From Alienimonas sp043951915 (GTDB lineage: Bacteria > Planctomycetota > Planctomycetia > Planctomycetales > Planctomycetaceae), in NCBI RefSeq assembly GCF_043951915.1, contig NZ_JBINJD010000001.1:26354-90353 (forward strand): 64,000 nt of DNA. Reading direction: 5' to 3'. The stretch's first letter is position 1. Every line of letters begins with the position of its first letter. Both the position numbers and the translations under genes were made by a program. Positions 51,773 through 59,994 of this stretch are shown piece after piece. The notes beneath the pieces were generated by a model. The model had not been told where the DNA came from and ran no database searches. It saw only the letters and a list, made by a program, of their open reading frames with translations.

Positions 51773-53535
51773 GCCCGCGCCAGCCGTCGGCGGAGCGGCG
51801 AGGCCAGCAGACGAGCCGCCCACTCGGCGAGGGCCGCCCGGTCGATCTTCGTGTTGTGCCGCACGTCCGTCGGCAGCGTCCGACGGAATAGCACGGCCCG
51901 CGGCTCGCCGATCACCGTCGAGGCGGCCGCTCGATCCCGCAGGTCCGCCCGCAACCGCTCGGACCGGGCGCCGGGTTCGCACTCCGCCACGATCACCGGT
52001 CGCTGCCGGCCGGCTTCGCCGGCCCCCACGATCGCGGTGCGGCGGACGCCGGCGAGTTCGTTCAGGATCGCCTCGCCCCGCACCGGGTAGACCGGGCCGT
52101 CGGCGGTCCGCACCACGTGCGCCTGCCGTCCGCAGAACCAGAGCCGGCCGCGGTCGTCGAGGTAGCCGACGTCCCCCATCCGGTGCCACACGCCGTTCGG
52201 GGCCGCTGGGTCGGCGATCTTCGCCCGGCGGGTCTGCTCCGGCCGGTTGACGTATTCCCGAGTGACGGCGGGGCCGGAGACGATCACCTCGCCGATTTCT
52301 CCCGCCGGTAGTTCCCGCGCCTCGTCGATCGAACTGATCGGGCCGTGAACCTCCGCGACGATCCGCAGCGAGACGCCGGGGAAGGGCCGACCGACGCAGG
52401 TGCCGGCCCCCTCCCGAGTGCGGGCGGCGGTCTCGCCGAGCACCTCATCGGTGCCGGTGGTGCAGATGGGCAGCGCCTCGGTCGCCCCGTAGGGGGTGTG
52501 CAGCTGGGCGCCGGCCGGCAGCACGGCCCGGGCCCATTCGTGGGTCCGGGGAGGGATCGGGGCTCCGGCGCTCAACAGCGCCGTGACGGACGGCAGCGTG
52601 ACGCCGCGGTCGGCCGCGTCCTTCAACACCTTCTTCCACAGGGCCGGGGAGCCGAAGGCCCGGGTGGCGGAGCGTTCCCGAATGGGGCCGAGGATCTCCT
52701 CCGGCCGCACGTGGGCCGGCCGGGAGGGGTGCATCCGGGGGACGACCATCGTCGCCGACAGCCCCACGTCGAATAGGGCGAACAGCGGGAAGGCTGGAAC
52801 GTCGATTTCTCCGGGCGGCAGGTCGTAGCCGGCCCGCAGCTGTTCGATCTGAGCGAGGAACATGCCGTGCTCGTAGGCGACGCCCTTCGCCGGGCCGGTG
52901 CTGCCCGAGGTGAAGATGACCGCCGCCGGGTCCGTCCGACGCACCGCGGGCGGGACGAAGTCGGCGACGCCAAGCGTGCCGAAGCGGTCCCAGCCGATCG
53001 CCCCCGGCACGGCTCCGCCAGCGGAGACCCACGCCTTCACCCCGTCGAGACGGCCGATCGCCCGGGCGGCGGCGACGGCGATCGGCTCCCCGACGAACCC
53101 GGTCGGCGAAACCTCTCGCAGGCACCGCAGCACCGCCGGGACGCCCAGTCCCGGGTCGATCAGCACCGCCGCCGCCCCGGCCCGCAGCGTGCCGAAGACC
53201 GCGACGGCGAACCGGCCGCCCGGCCGCACCATCAGGGCGACGCGCTCCCCGGGCCGCACCCCGCGGGAGGCCAGCGCCGCGGCGAAGCGGTTCGCGGCGG
53301 CGTCCAGACCGGCGAAGGTGAGGGCGTCGTAGGGGCGCGTCGCGTCGCCGGCACGGCCGCGGGGCGTGAGGACGGCATCGGCGTCGGGCCGCTCCGCCGC
53401 GGTCCGCCGGAGCAGGTCGGCGACGGAGGAGGGGGCATTGCCCGCCGCGGAGTCGCAATCAGCCGGGGAGCCGTCGGCCGGGCGCGGGCCGGGGGCGGCG
53501 GCCGGCCCGGTCGCGGTCGGCGGAGCGACGGTCAT
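51769..53535 (-). CDS. oleC: OleC-like beta-lactone synthetase (AMP-binding)
   Basis: 588 residues from the ATG at 53535. Adenylation motifs are AVIFTSGSTGPAKGVAYEHGMF (P-loop, near residue 215), THEWARAVLPAGAQLHTPYGATEALP, and GVWHRMGDVGYLDDRGRLWFCGR. The end LPTDVRHNTKIDRAALAEWA matches the OleC tail. OleC activates a 2-alkyl-3-hydroxy acid with ATP to form a beta-lactone, which OleB decarboxylates to an olefin. It overlaps the preceding secreted-protein gene (ATGA) and oleD (GTGA), so three genes are translationally linked. Confidence 0.82.
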   Translation of the reverse strand: MTVAPPTATGPAAAPGPRPADGSPADCDSAAGNAPSSVADLLRRTAAERPDADAVLTPRGRAGDATRPYDALTFAGLDAAANRFAAALASRGVRPGERVALMVRPGGRFAVAVFGTLRAGAAAVLIDPGLGVPAVLRCLREVSPTGFVGEPIAVAAARAIGRLDGVKAWVSAGGAVPGAIGWDRFGTLGVADFVPPAVRRTDPAAVIFTSGSTGPAKGVAYEHGMFLAQIEQLRAGYDLPPGEIDVPAFPLFALFDVGLSATMVVPRMHPSRPAHVRPEEILGPIRERSATRAFGSPALWKKVLKDAADRGVTLPSVTALLSAGAPIPPRTHEWARAVLPAGAQLHTPYGATEALPICTTGTDEVLGETAARTREGAGTCVGRPFPGVSLRIVAEVHGPISSIDEARELPAGEIGEVIVSGPAVTREYVNRPEQTRRAKIADPAAPNGVWHRMGDVGYLDDRGRLWFCGRQAHVVRTADGPVYPVRGEAILNELAGVRRTAIVGAGEAGRQRPVIVAECEPGARSERLRADLRDRAAASTVIGEPRAVLFRRTLPTDVRHNTKIDRAALAEWAARLLASPLRRRLARA

Positions 53536-55238
53536 CCGGCGAGGTTCTCCCGCTCGGAGATCTCCGCGATAATCCGCCCGATCAGCGTGAGCACGCAGCG
53601 GGGAGCCAGCGCCCGGCCGCGGACCGCCCCGTCGTCGTCCTTCCGCAGCGTCGCGGTGATGCGGCCGCCGCAGTTGGCGAGGACCTCCCGGGCGATTTGG
53701 CGGTACTCCTCGACGTTCGCGTCACCCTTCGGCGTCTCGACGCGTCCGAGCAAGTCGACCGCGGAGGCCGGGTCGGAGCTGAATCGCACGATCTGCCCGC
53801 CGGCCTCCCCGCCCGCGGCCGCCGCGTTCAGCTGCGCCTCCAGTTCTTCCCGGGCGCCCGGGCCGGCGGCGTACCAGAAGGCGTCCGGGGCGACGGCGAC
53901 CCAGACCTCGTTCGTGCCGATCACGTCATCGACGTAGTCGGCGAACGTCTCGTCGAGCACGAACCGGTGCAGGGTCGCCCCGGCGACCTCGGCGACGCCC
54001 CACTCGACTTCGCGGCCCTCCCGCGAGGCGACGAACGCCTCCAGGGCCGGCTTCACCTCGGCCCCCTCCGGCAGCCCCACCGCTCCGACGAATCGCCGCT
54101 TGCCGTCGACGGAAACCGCCTCGGCGATCGCGTCGACCATTCCCGACTCCACCACGCCGTTCGCCAGGTCGAACATCCGGTTGAACGCCTCCAACCGGGC
54201 GGACCGCTGTGCCTCCGGCAGGTCGTCCTCGTTCACTTTGGCGACGAGCAGCGCCCGCATCTTGTCCGTCAGCGTTTTGAAGTTTTCCTGCTGACGGGGC
54301 GTGAGCGGGACCCGCATCTGCCCGCTGAAGTTCGCGTCTTCGTTAAACGGCACGCCGGCGAAGCGGCTGGGGCTCTCGTCGAGGCGGGCCAGCGCCTCGG
54401 CCGACTCCGTTCCCGGCAGCGGCTGGTAGACGACGGTGCCCACGGCCCCGATGGCGCCGTTTGGCACGTTGCCGCTGGCGAAGACGACCTGGGCCTCCGC
54501 ATAGAACCGGCCCAATTCGTTCACCTGCGTGGCCGCCCCGGTTTTGCGGAGGGCGAACTCCTCCGGCGTCTCGTCCGGCTTCGGCTGGAGGGCGGAGAGC
54601 AGTTCCTTCTCCGCTTCCGCGACGCGCTCCCACCGACGGGCCACGGCCGTCTCGTCGCCGGCCGTGTTCCGCAACAGCAGGGCGGCGTCCTGATCGGCCG
54701 TGAGCAGCGCCCCGATGCTCTTCACCTCCTCCGGCAGGTCCTCCTGATTCTCAACGATCACGGCGTATTCAAGGCCGTCCTCCACCGGGTAGTACCGCAT
54801 GAAGCCGTCGAAGGCGGCGTTGCGGACGAAGCCCAGCTGGTAGGTATCCTTCTGGTTGGCCAGCTCGCGGGAGGGGATGCCGCTGGCGTAGTTCAGGTTG
54901 TCCTGCTGCCACTTCCGGCGGTCGTTGACCGGCACGTACAGGCGGTAGCGCGTCGGCGTGGTGCCGGTGAGCGGCTCCAACCGCACCGGGGCCGACGCGT
55001 CGACGCCCACCAGGAAGCCTTCCAGCAGGTTGAGCAACCCGGACTTCTGCGAGGCGCCCGCTTCGCCGGCGAGGTCCAGCACCTGCGTGAAGTCCTCCAG
55101 GATGCGGTCGCCGCCGGCGGATTCGAACAGCACGCGGGGCGGCTGAAGTTGCGCGTCCTGAGCCGACGCGACGCCGGCGCCGAGGGCCGCGACGACGAGG
55201 GCGAGAAGGGGGCGGGACGTGCGGCGGGGGCGGAACAT
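53532..55238 (-). CDS. Large secreted protein of unknown function
   Basis: 568 residues from the ATG at 55238. The signal peptide is PLLALVVAALGAGVASAQ. The rest is a soluble alpha/beta protein without cysteine-rich or repeat elements. Segments such as YRLYVPVNDRRKWQQDNLNYASGI, VAVAPDAFWYAAGPGAREELEAQLNAAA and TLHRFVLDETFADYVDDV recall planctomycetal DUF proteins of the periplasm, but I cannot name a family. The stop overlaps the oleC start by 4 bases, so it is at least co-expressed with the hydrocarbon genes. Confidence 0.72.
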   Translation of the reverse strand: MFRPRRTSRPLLALVVAALGAGVASAQDAQLQPPRVLFESAGGDRILEDFTQVLDLAGEAGASQKSGLLNLLEGFLVGVDASAPVRLEPLTGTTPTRYRLYVPVNDRRKWQQDNLNYASGIPSRELANQKDTYQLGFVRNAAFDGFMRYYPVEDGLEYAVIVENQEDLPEEVKSIGALLTADQDAALLLRNTAGDETAVARRWERVAEAEKELLSALQPKPDETPEEFALRKTGAATQVNELGRFYAEAQVVFASGNVPNGAIGAVGTVVYQPLPGTESAEALARLDESPSRFAGVPFNEDANFSGQMRVPLTPRQQENFKTLTDKMRALLVAKVNEDDLPEAQRSARLEAFNRMFDLANGVVESGMVDAIAEAVSVDGKRRFVGAVGLPEGAEVKPALEAFVASREGREVEWGVAEVAGATLHRFVLDETFADYVDDVIGTNEVWVAVAPDAFWYAAGPGAREELEAQLNAAAAGGEAGGQIVRFSSDPASAVDLLGRVETPKGDANVEEYRQIAREVLANCGGRITATLRKDDDGAVRGRALAPRCVLTLIGRIIAEISERENLAG

Positions 55239-55433
55239 GCGCGACCAGTGCGAGGGGGCGAACCGCCGATCGTAGCGGCGTCCGAACGTGCCGTTCCACC
55301 TCGGGCACGCCCCCTTTCCGCGTGGTTCATTCCCCCGGCCGGTCGGGGGGTTCCGGGCAGACCCTTTGAGCGGCCCCTGCCGGCGGCGTAAGCTGACTGC
55401 GGTTCCCACCTTCCTCTCGCAAGCGGCCCGGCC

Positions 55434-56444
55434 ATGGGGTTGCGCGACGGTTTGCTCCGCTGGTCGATTCCCGCCGGTCGGTGGGGGGGGACGGCGGTCC
55501 GCATTTCGGCCCTGATCCCGCTGGTGGGGATCGCCGCGGCAGTCCGTACGCAGGACCTGTCCCTCGGAGCCTTCGTGCTGGTCGGGCTGACGCTGACCGC
55601 GGTCGCGGCGGAAACTGCCCGCTGCCTGTTCGCCGCGCGGCTCGGAACGCCGGTGACGGACCTGCTGCTCTGGCCGCTGGGCGGGTTGGAAGGCGACGAC
55701 GACGTGCCTCCGCGGGCGCCGTGGGTTCACCTGCTCGTGCCGGCGACGGCCGCGGCGGTGTGCGGGACGATCTGGGCGGCGGCCCGGTCCGTGGGGGCGC
55801 CGGTCGAATTCACCCCCGTGCCGTCGCCGGCCGGGGCGCTGCTGATCGCGGGGGCCGCCGTGGGGGGGGCGAACCTCCTGCCGGCCTGGCCGCTGGCCGC
55901 CGGGCGGGCCGTCCGCGACATGTGGGCGCTGCGGACCGGGGCCTACGCGGCCGGCGTGGCGGCGGCCGGGCTGACGCACCTGATCGGCGTGCTGTGGCTC
56001 TTCCTGGCGCTGGCGCTCGGCTCCGCCTGGGTCGCTGCGGCGGCCGCCGCGGTGATGCTCGCGGCCCGGGAGCGTCGCCCCCGTCCCCGCCCGGCGCCGC
56101 GGCCGCAGCCGGACGAGACGTTCCTCGGCTACGACTTCTCCGCCGGCTACACCAGCCTGGAGCGGGCCGGCGGCGAAGGGGACGAACCCGCCGCCGCCAC
56201 CGACCTCGATGAAGAGGACGCCGAAGCCGGCGGCCCCCCGGCCGGCGCCCTCGCCCGCTGGCGCCGGCAGCGGGAGGCGGCCCGCCGCGCCCGGGAACGG
56301 GACGAACGCGAGCGGGAGGAGCAGGAAGTCGACCGGTTGCTCCGCAAGATCTCCGCCGAGGGCGAACGAGCCCTCACCGCCGCCGAACGACGCACGCTCA
56401 CCCGGGCGGCGGCCCGGTTGCGACAGGGGCCGGCTGAAGGCTGA
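55434..56444 (+). CDS. Degenerate M50 site-2-protease-like membrane protein
   Basis: 336 residues. Hydrophobic segments are at about 22-37, 45-60, 95-118, 132-150 and 168-205. The layout matches site-2 proteases, but the HExxH position reads Ala59-Glu60-Thr61-Ala62-Arg63 in AVAAETARCLFAARLG. The third zinc ligand position in NLLPAWPLAAGR (normally PLDGGR) is Ala155. Both His and the Asp are lost, so proteolysis is unlikely. The last 40 residues (VDRLLRKISAEGERALTAAERRTLTRAA) resemble the tail of the rhomboid at 63026. It may bind substrates or regulate as a pseudo-protease. Confidence 0.75.
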   Translation: MGLRDGLLRWSIPAGRWGGTAVRISALIPLVGIAAAVRTQDLSLGAFVLVGLTLTAVAAETARCLFAARLGTPVTDLLLWPLGGLEGDDDVPPRAPWVHLLVPATAAAVCGTIWAAARSVGAPVEFTPVPSPAGALLIAGAAVGGANLLPAWPLAAGRAVRDMWALRTGAYAAGVAAAGLTHLIGVLWLFLALALGSAWVAAAAAAVMLAARERRPRPRPAPRPQPDETFLGYDFSAGYTSLERAGGEGDEPAAATDLDEEDAEAGGPPAGALARWRRQREAARRARERDEREREEQEVDRLLRKISAEGERALTAAERRTLTRAAARLRQGPAEG

Positions 56445-56616
56445 GTCGGCGGGGCGGGGGCGAATCCGCCCGGTTGCCCGAGCAGGCGAGCGAACCCTCA
56501 GGACTGGACGACGCCCCCTCGGAACGGGCGTTTCGGGACCGAACGGCCCCGACCGGGCGTCGCCTTGCGCGGGACGGTTGGGGCGTTCCCTTTCTCTGCC
56601 GGTTCTCGGTGGTCCC

Positions 56617-58092
56617 ATGCCGGTCCTTGATCCCGCTCCGCCCCGTGTTCGCTCACGGCAGTCCGTCGCCCCGGACCTCGCCGCGGCGCTGTCCGCCCAC
56701 GCTGCGCGAACCGGTTTGGACCTGGGGCCGCACTTGATCGATCAGGGCGTGCCCCGGGCGTTGGCCGTGAGAGAGGTCGCCCCCGGAATGCTGGGGGTGA
56801 ACCTGCCCCTGCCGGAAGCCGGCCCTGAAGCCGCCGTCGCGGGATTGTTGCCGGTCCAACAGGACGGGGCCGGCGATCCGGCGAACACGGTCGCTCGGTT
56901 GCTGACGCTCAGCGGGATGCAGGTCGCCGCCGAGCGGCGGGCCGACGTGCAGCGGGCGAGCCTGGAGGACCTCACGGAGCAGCTCAGTCGCTGCTATGAG
57001 GAACTGGCGCTGTATCACCGCCTGACGGGGCTGATGCAGGTCACCCGCGACCCCGCCGCGTTCGCCCGGGAGTGCGTGACGCAGACGCGGTCCTCGACCG
57101 GCGTCGACGCGGCCGCGATCCTGCTCAGCGGGGGCGAGGGCAGCGAACTGCTCTGCGACGGCGTGCCGCTGTTCAATGAGGTGAAGATCGAACGCGTCAC
57201 CCGGGCGGCGGAGACCCACGACTGGGTCCGCCCGCTCGTGCTGAACGGCCCCTCCTGCACGGTCCGCGGGGCGTCCTCCGTGGCGTTCGCCCCGGTCCGG
57301 CAGGGTTCCACCCACTACGGCTGGATCGCCTGCGGCAACGGTGAGGACGGGGAGGAGCTGGGCTCGGTCGAGGGCAGCCTGCTGCAGGTCGTCGCGACGG
57401 TTCTGGCCACACATCTGCACAACCAATCGCTGTTCCGCGAGAAGGAGCAGATGATGTTGGAGTTCGTGCTCGGCCTGGTGCAAACCCTCGACGCCCGCGA
57501 CCGCTACACCCGCGGTCACAGCGAACGCGTCGCCGTCGTCGCCCACCGCCTCGCCCGCCAGCTGGGCCTGCAACCGGCCGAGTTGGACAACATCTACCTC
57601 TCCGGCCTGCTGCACGACATCGGCAAGGTCGGCATCGACGACGGCGTCCTCCGCAAACCCGGCAAGCTGACCGACGAGGAGTTCGCCCAGATCAAGCGGC
57701 ACCCGGTCATCGGATACGACATCCTCGTCGGGATCAGCGGCCTCAGCGAGATCCTCCCCGGCGTCCGCAGTCACCACGAAAACTACGACGGCACCGGCTA
57801 CCCGGACCGGCTCGCCGGGTCGGACATCCCGCATATGGCCCGGATCATGGCCGTCGCCGACGCCTACGACGCGATGGGCAGCGACCGCCCCTACCGCGAC
57901 GGCATGCCCGTGGAGCGGATCGAGAAAATCTTCCGTGAGGGCCGCGGCACGCAGTGGGATCCGGAGGTGATGGACGCCTACTTTGCCTGCTCCGACGAGG
58001 TCCGCACCCTCTGGAGCAGCCCGAACGACTCCGCCGCCCGGCTGGAGGCCCGGGCCAAACGCCGAATCTCCGGCAGCGCGTCCGGTCGCTGA
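56617..58092 (+). CDS. GAF and HD-GYP domain protein
   Basis: 491 residues from the ATG at 56617. A central GAF-like sensor (about residues 140-290) includes ECVTQTRSSTGVDAAAILL and SVAFAPVRQGSTHYGWIACGN. The HD-GYP domain (about 295-460) has RDRYTRGHSERVAVVAHRLA, GLLHDIGKVGIDDGVLRKPGKL, HPVIGYDIL, RSHHENYDGTGYPDRLAG and DAYDAMGSDRPYR. The metal and GYP residues are intact. It probably hydrolyses cyclic di-GMP or a related dinucleotide in response to a ligand bound by the GAF. Cytosolic; monocistronic. Confidence 0.9.
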   Translation: MPVLDPAPPRVRSRQSVAPDLAAALSAHAARTGLDLGPHLIDQGVPRALAVREVAPGMLGVNLPLPEAGPEAAVAGLLPVQQDGAGDPANTVARLLTLSGMQVAAERRADVQRASLEDLTEQLSRCYEELALYHRLTGLMQVTRDPAAFARECVTQTRSSTGVDAAAILLSGGEGSELLCDGVPLFNEVKIERVTRAAETHDWVRPLVLNGPSCTVRGASSVAFAPVRQGSTHYGWIACGNGEDGEELGSVEGSLLQVVATVLATHLHNQSLFREKEQMMLEFVLGLVQTLDARDRYTRGHSERVAVVAHRLARQLGLQPAELDNIYLSGLLHDIGKVGIDDGVLRKPGKLTDEEFAQIKRHPVIGYDILVGISGLSEILPGVRSHHENYDGTGYPDRLAGSDIPHMARIMAVADAYDAMGSDRPYRDGMPVERIEKIFREGRGTQWDPEVMDAYFACSDEVRTLWSSPNDSAARLEARAKRRISGSASGR

Positions 58093-58104
58093 CGGACCGC
58101 GACT

Positions 58105-59268
58105 TCAGCCGGCCGCGTCGGGGGTCTCCTCGGCCGCCGACTTCGGCCGGTCCCCCCGACGCAGGGCGACGGCCGCGACTGTGCCGCCGAAGCCCAGCGA
58201 GACCTTCGCCGCCGTGGTCAGCGGCCCGAACCGGGCGGTCGGCGAGAGGTTCGCTTCGCACGCCGGGTCCTGCTGCGAGAGGTTGACGGTCGGCGGCACG
58301 ACGCCGTCCCGCAGCGCGAGCAGGGTGAACGCCAGCTCGACGGCCCCCGCGGCGCCGAGCAGGTGCCCGGTCGCTCCCTTGCTGCCGAACGCCGGGATCG
58401 CGGCGCCGTCGGCGAACGCCGCCCGCACGCCGGCGGCCTCCGCCGGATCGTTCGCCCGGGTCGCGGTCCCGTGCAAGCCGAGCAGATCCGGCGAAACGCC
58501 GCCGGTGCAGTCGCGCAACACGCGGCGGACCGGGTCGCCGGTTGCGTCCACGTCCGTCAGCTTGACGGCCGCGGAGGCGAGTCCCGTGCCGGTGACGGTC
58601 GCGTAGGTCGCACCTGCCGCCGCCCGATCGGCTCGTTCCAGCAGGAACGCCGCCGCCCCCTCGCCAATAGCGAAGCCGGTACGGGATTCATCAAACGGCC
58701 GCACGCAGCCGGCGGGGTCGTCGCCGGGGTCGGCGAGCACGCCCAGTCGGGCGAAGCTGGCGAGAATCAGCGGGTGCAGCGAAGCGTCGGCGGCGCCGCA
58801 GACTACGCGGTCGCAGATCCCCCGCTGAATCAACTCGACGCCGCGAATGACCGCCACGACGCCGGTCGCGCAGGCCGCCACCGGGGTGAGCCGGGGGCCG
58901 GTCGCCCCCCACTCGTCCGGCACGCCGCGACCGCTCTCTCCCAGCCACGGCCAGCCCGGCCCGCCGGCGGGAGAGCCCCAGTCCGCCGCGTCGGATTTGC
59001 TCGCCCCCAGGGCCCACCCGCAGCGGGGATCGGAGAAGAGGCGCCGGTTCCCCGCGTGACCGGCGTCGCGAACGGCGCGGGTCACCGCCGCGGCCATCAT
59101 GGCGGAGGAACCGGCCAGGGCCGGGTCGTCGAACCGCGGCGAGGCCCCCGCCGCGGGCCGATTCAACGGGGACAGATCGACGGCCCGCAGGGCGGACCGC
59201 CCGGCCAGCAGATCCCGCCAGGGGTCCGCCGACTCCGCCGCGCCGAAACCCACGCCCGTGATTGCCAC
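58105..59268 (-). CDS. Beta-ketoacyl-ACP synthase (FabF-type)
   Basis: About 387 residues from a GTG at 59268, which gives the usual start VAITGVGFG; GTG at 59298 is an alternative that would overlap the preceding 41-residue gene. The catalytic Cys is in TPVAACATGVVAVIRG, and the two His are in LHGTATRANDPAE and GSKGATGHLLGAAGAVELAFT. GFGGTVAAVAL closes the fold. The triad Cys-His-His is that of elongating KAS II, not KAS III or OleA, which have Asn. It is shorter than FabF (about 410), so it may serve a specialised acyl chain. No acyl carrier protein is adjacent. Confidence 0.87.
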   Translation of the reverse strand: MAITGVGFGAAESADPWRDLLAGRSALRAVDLSPLNRPAAGASPRFDDPALAGSSAMMAAAVTRAVRDAGHAGNRRLFSDPRCGWALGASKSDAADWGSPAGGPGWPWLGESGRGVPDEWGATGPRLTPVAACATGVVAVIRGVELIQRGICDRVVCGAADASLHPLILASFARLGVLADPGDDPAGCVRPFDESRTGFAIGEGAAAFLLERADRAAAGATYATVTGTGLASAAVKLTDVDATGDPVRRVLRDCTGGVSPDLLGLHGTATRANDPAEAAGVRAAFADGAAIPAFGSKGATGHLLGAAGAVELAFTLLALRDGVVPPTVNLSQQDPACEANLSPTARFGPLTTAAKVSLGFGGTVAAVALRRGDRPKSAAEETPDAAG

Positions 59269-59278
59269 GGGCGGTCTC

Positions 59279-59404
59279 TCACCCCCGACGGCTGGCACGG
59301 CCCACCGCGAACAGGGCGGCGCCGATCATCACGCAGACGACCAGCCCCTCGAGAATCAGATTGCGGCCGGCGGCCTGGGCGAGCGGCGGGAGCAGAGCGA
59401 GCAT
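59279..59404 (-). CDS. 41-residue single-pass membrane protein
   Basis: A short open frame from the ATG at 59404 to TGA at 59279-59281 encodes 41 residues: MLALLPPLAQAAGRNLILEG, then a hydrophobic stretch LVVCVMIGAALFAVG and the basic end RASRRG. The N-out/C-in charge pattern and high GC3 support translation. It lies 34 bases downstream of the PD-(D/E)XK-like gene and 11 bases before the preferred ketosynthase start. Function unknown. Confidence 0.55.
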   Translation of the reverse strand: MLALLPPLAQAAGRNLILEGLVVCVMIGAALFAVGRASRRG

Positions 59405-59438
59405 CGTCACGGCGGGTTCAGAGCGGGCGGGGGCGATC

Positions 59439-59960
59439 TTACAGCAACTCGGCGAACGGCACCCGCAGGCGGTCGAAATCGGCCCGGGGGAGGTTCACCG
59501 TCGCCCAGCTTTCGCTGCGACTGGTCATCGCCGTGGCGTAATCGGCCGCCGTCACCGCGAAGAAGGCGTACCGCCGGCCGCCCCAGACGAACGGCGCCTC
59601 GCACCCGGCGGTCTCCCCCTCGGCGAGATCGTAGGCGAAGACCAGCACGGCCCGGCTGCCGCCGCCGAAGACGGTTTCCCACTTCAGCAGGCATTCCACA
59701 TCCTCGGCGGTGACCCAATTCTCCCACCGCCCGCCGCCGGGCCCGCCGGTGGGGAAACGGCGGCCCTTCACGTCCACCAGCCAGGAGCCGCGTTCGCCCT
59801 CACGCCTGCCGTCCGGCCGGGCGACGATGAAGTCGAAGCTCTTCAGCGAGGCGTCCGCCGCCAACGCCCGCCGCTGTTCGTCCACCGCGACGTACGGTAC
59901 GCGGAGTCTGCGAAGGTACTGCTCGAACGCAGCGTCGTAGTGGTTCGAGCGAATCGCCAC
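59439..59960 (-). CDS. PD-(D/E)XK nuclease-like protein
   Basis: 173 residues from a GTG at 59960. The motif SFDFIVARPDG, 15 or so residues, then WLVDVKGRRFPTGGPGGG gives D...D-x-K, the metal site of PD-(D/E)XK folds. Early NHYDAAFEQYLRRLRVPYVAVDEQRR is the start helix of that fold, and ENWVTAEDVECLLKWETVFGGGSRAVLVFAYDL follows. It lies 34 bases after hisS on the same strand. Whether it cuts DNA is unproven; the gene is not beside a methylase or defence genes. Confidence 0.7.
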   Translation of the reverse strand: MAIRSNHYDAAFEQYLRRLRVPYVAVDEQRRALAADASLKSFDFIVARPDGRREGERGSWLVDVKGRRFPTGGPGGGRWENWVTAEDVECLLKWETVFGGGSRAVLVFAYDLAEGETAGCEAPFVWGGRRYAFFAVTAADYATAMTSRSESWATVNLPRADFDRLRVPFAELL

Positions 59961-59994
59961 GCCGACGGCCCTGCGGGAGGATGAGAGAGACGAA

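Noticed and set aside
58105..59298. The ketosynthase as an OleA to complete the ole pathway
   Set aside because: It has the Cys-His-His triad of elongating KAS II enzymes, whereas OleA belongs to the thiolase/KAS III group with Cys-His-Asn.
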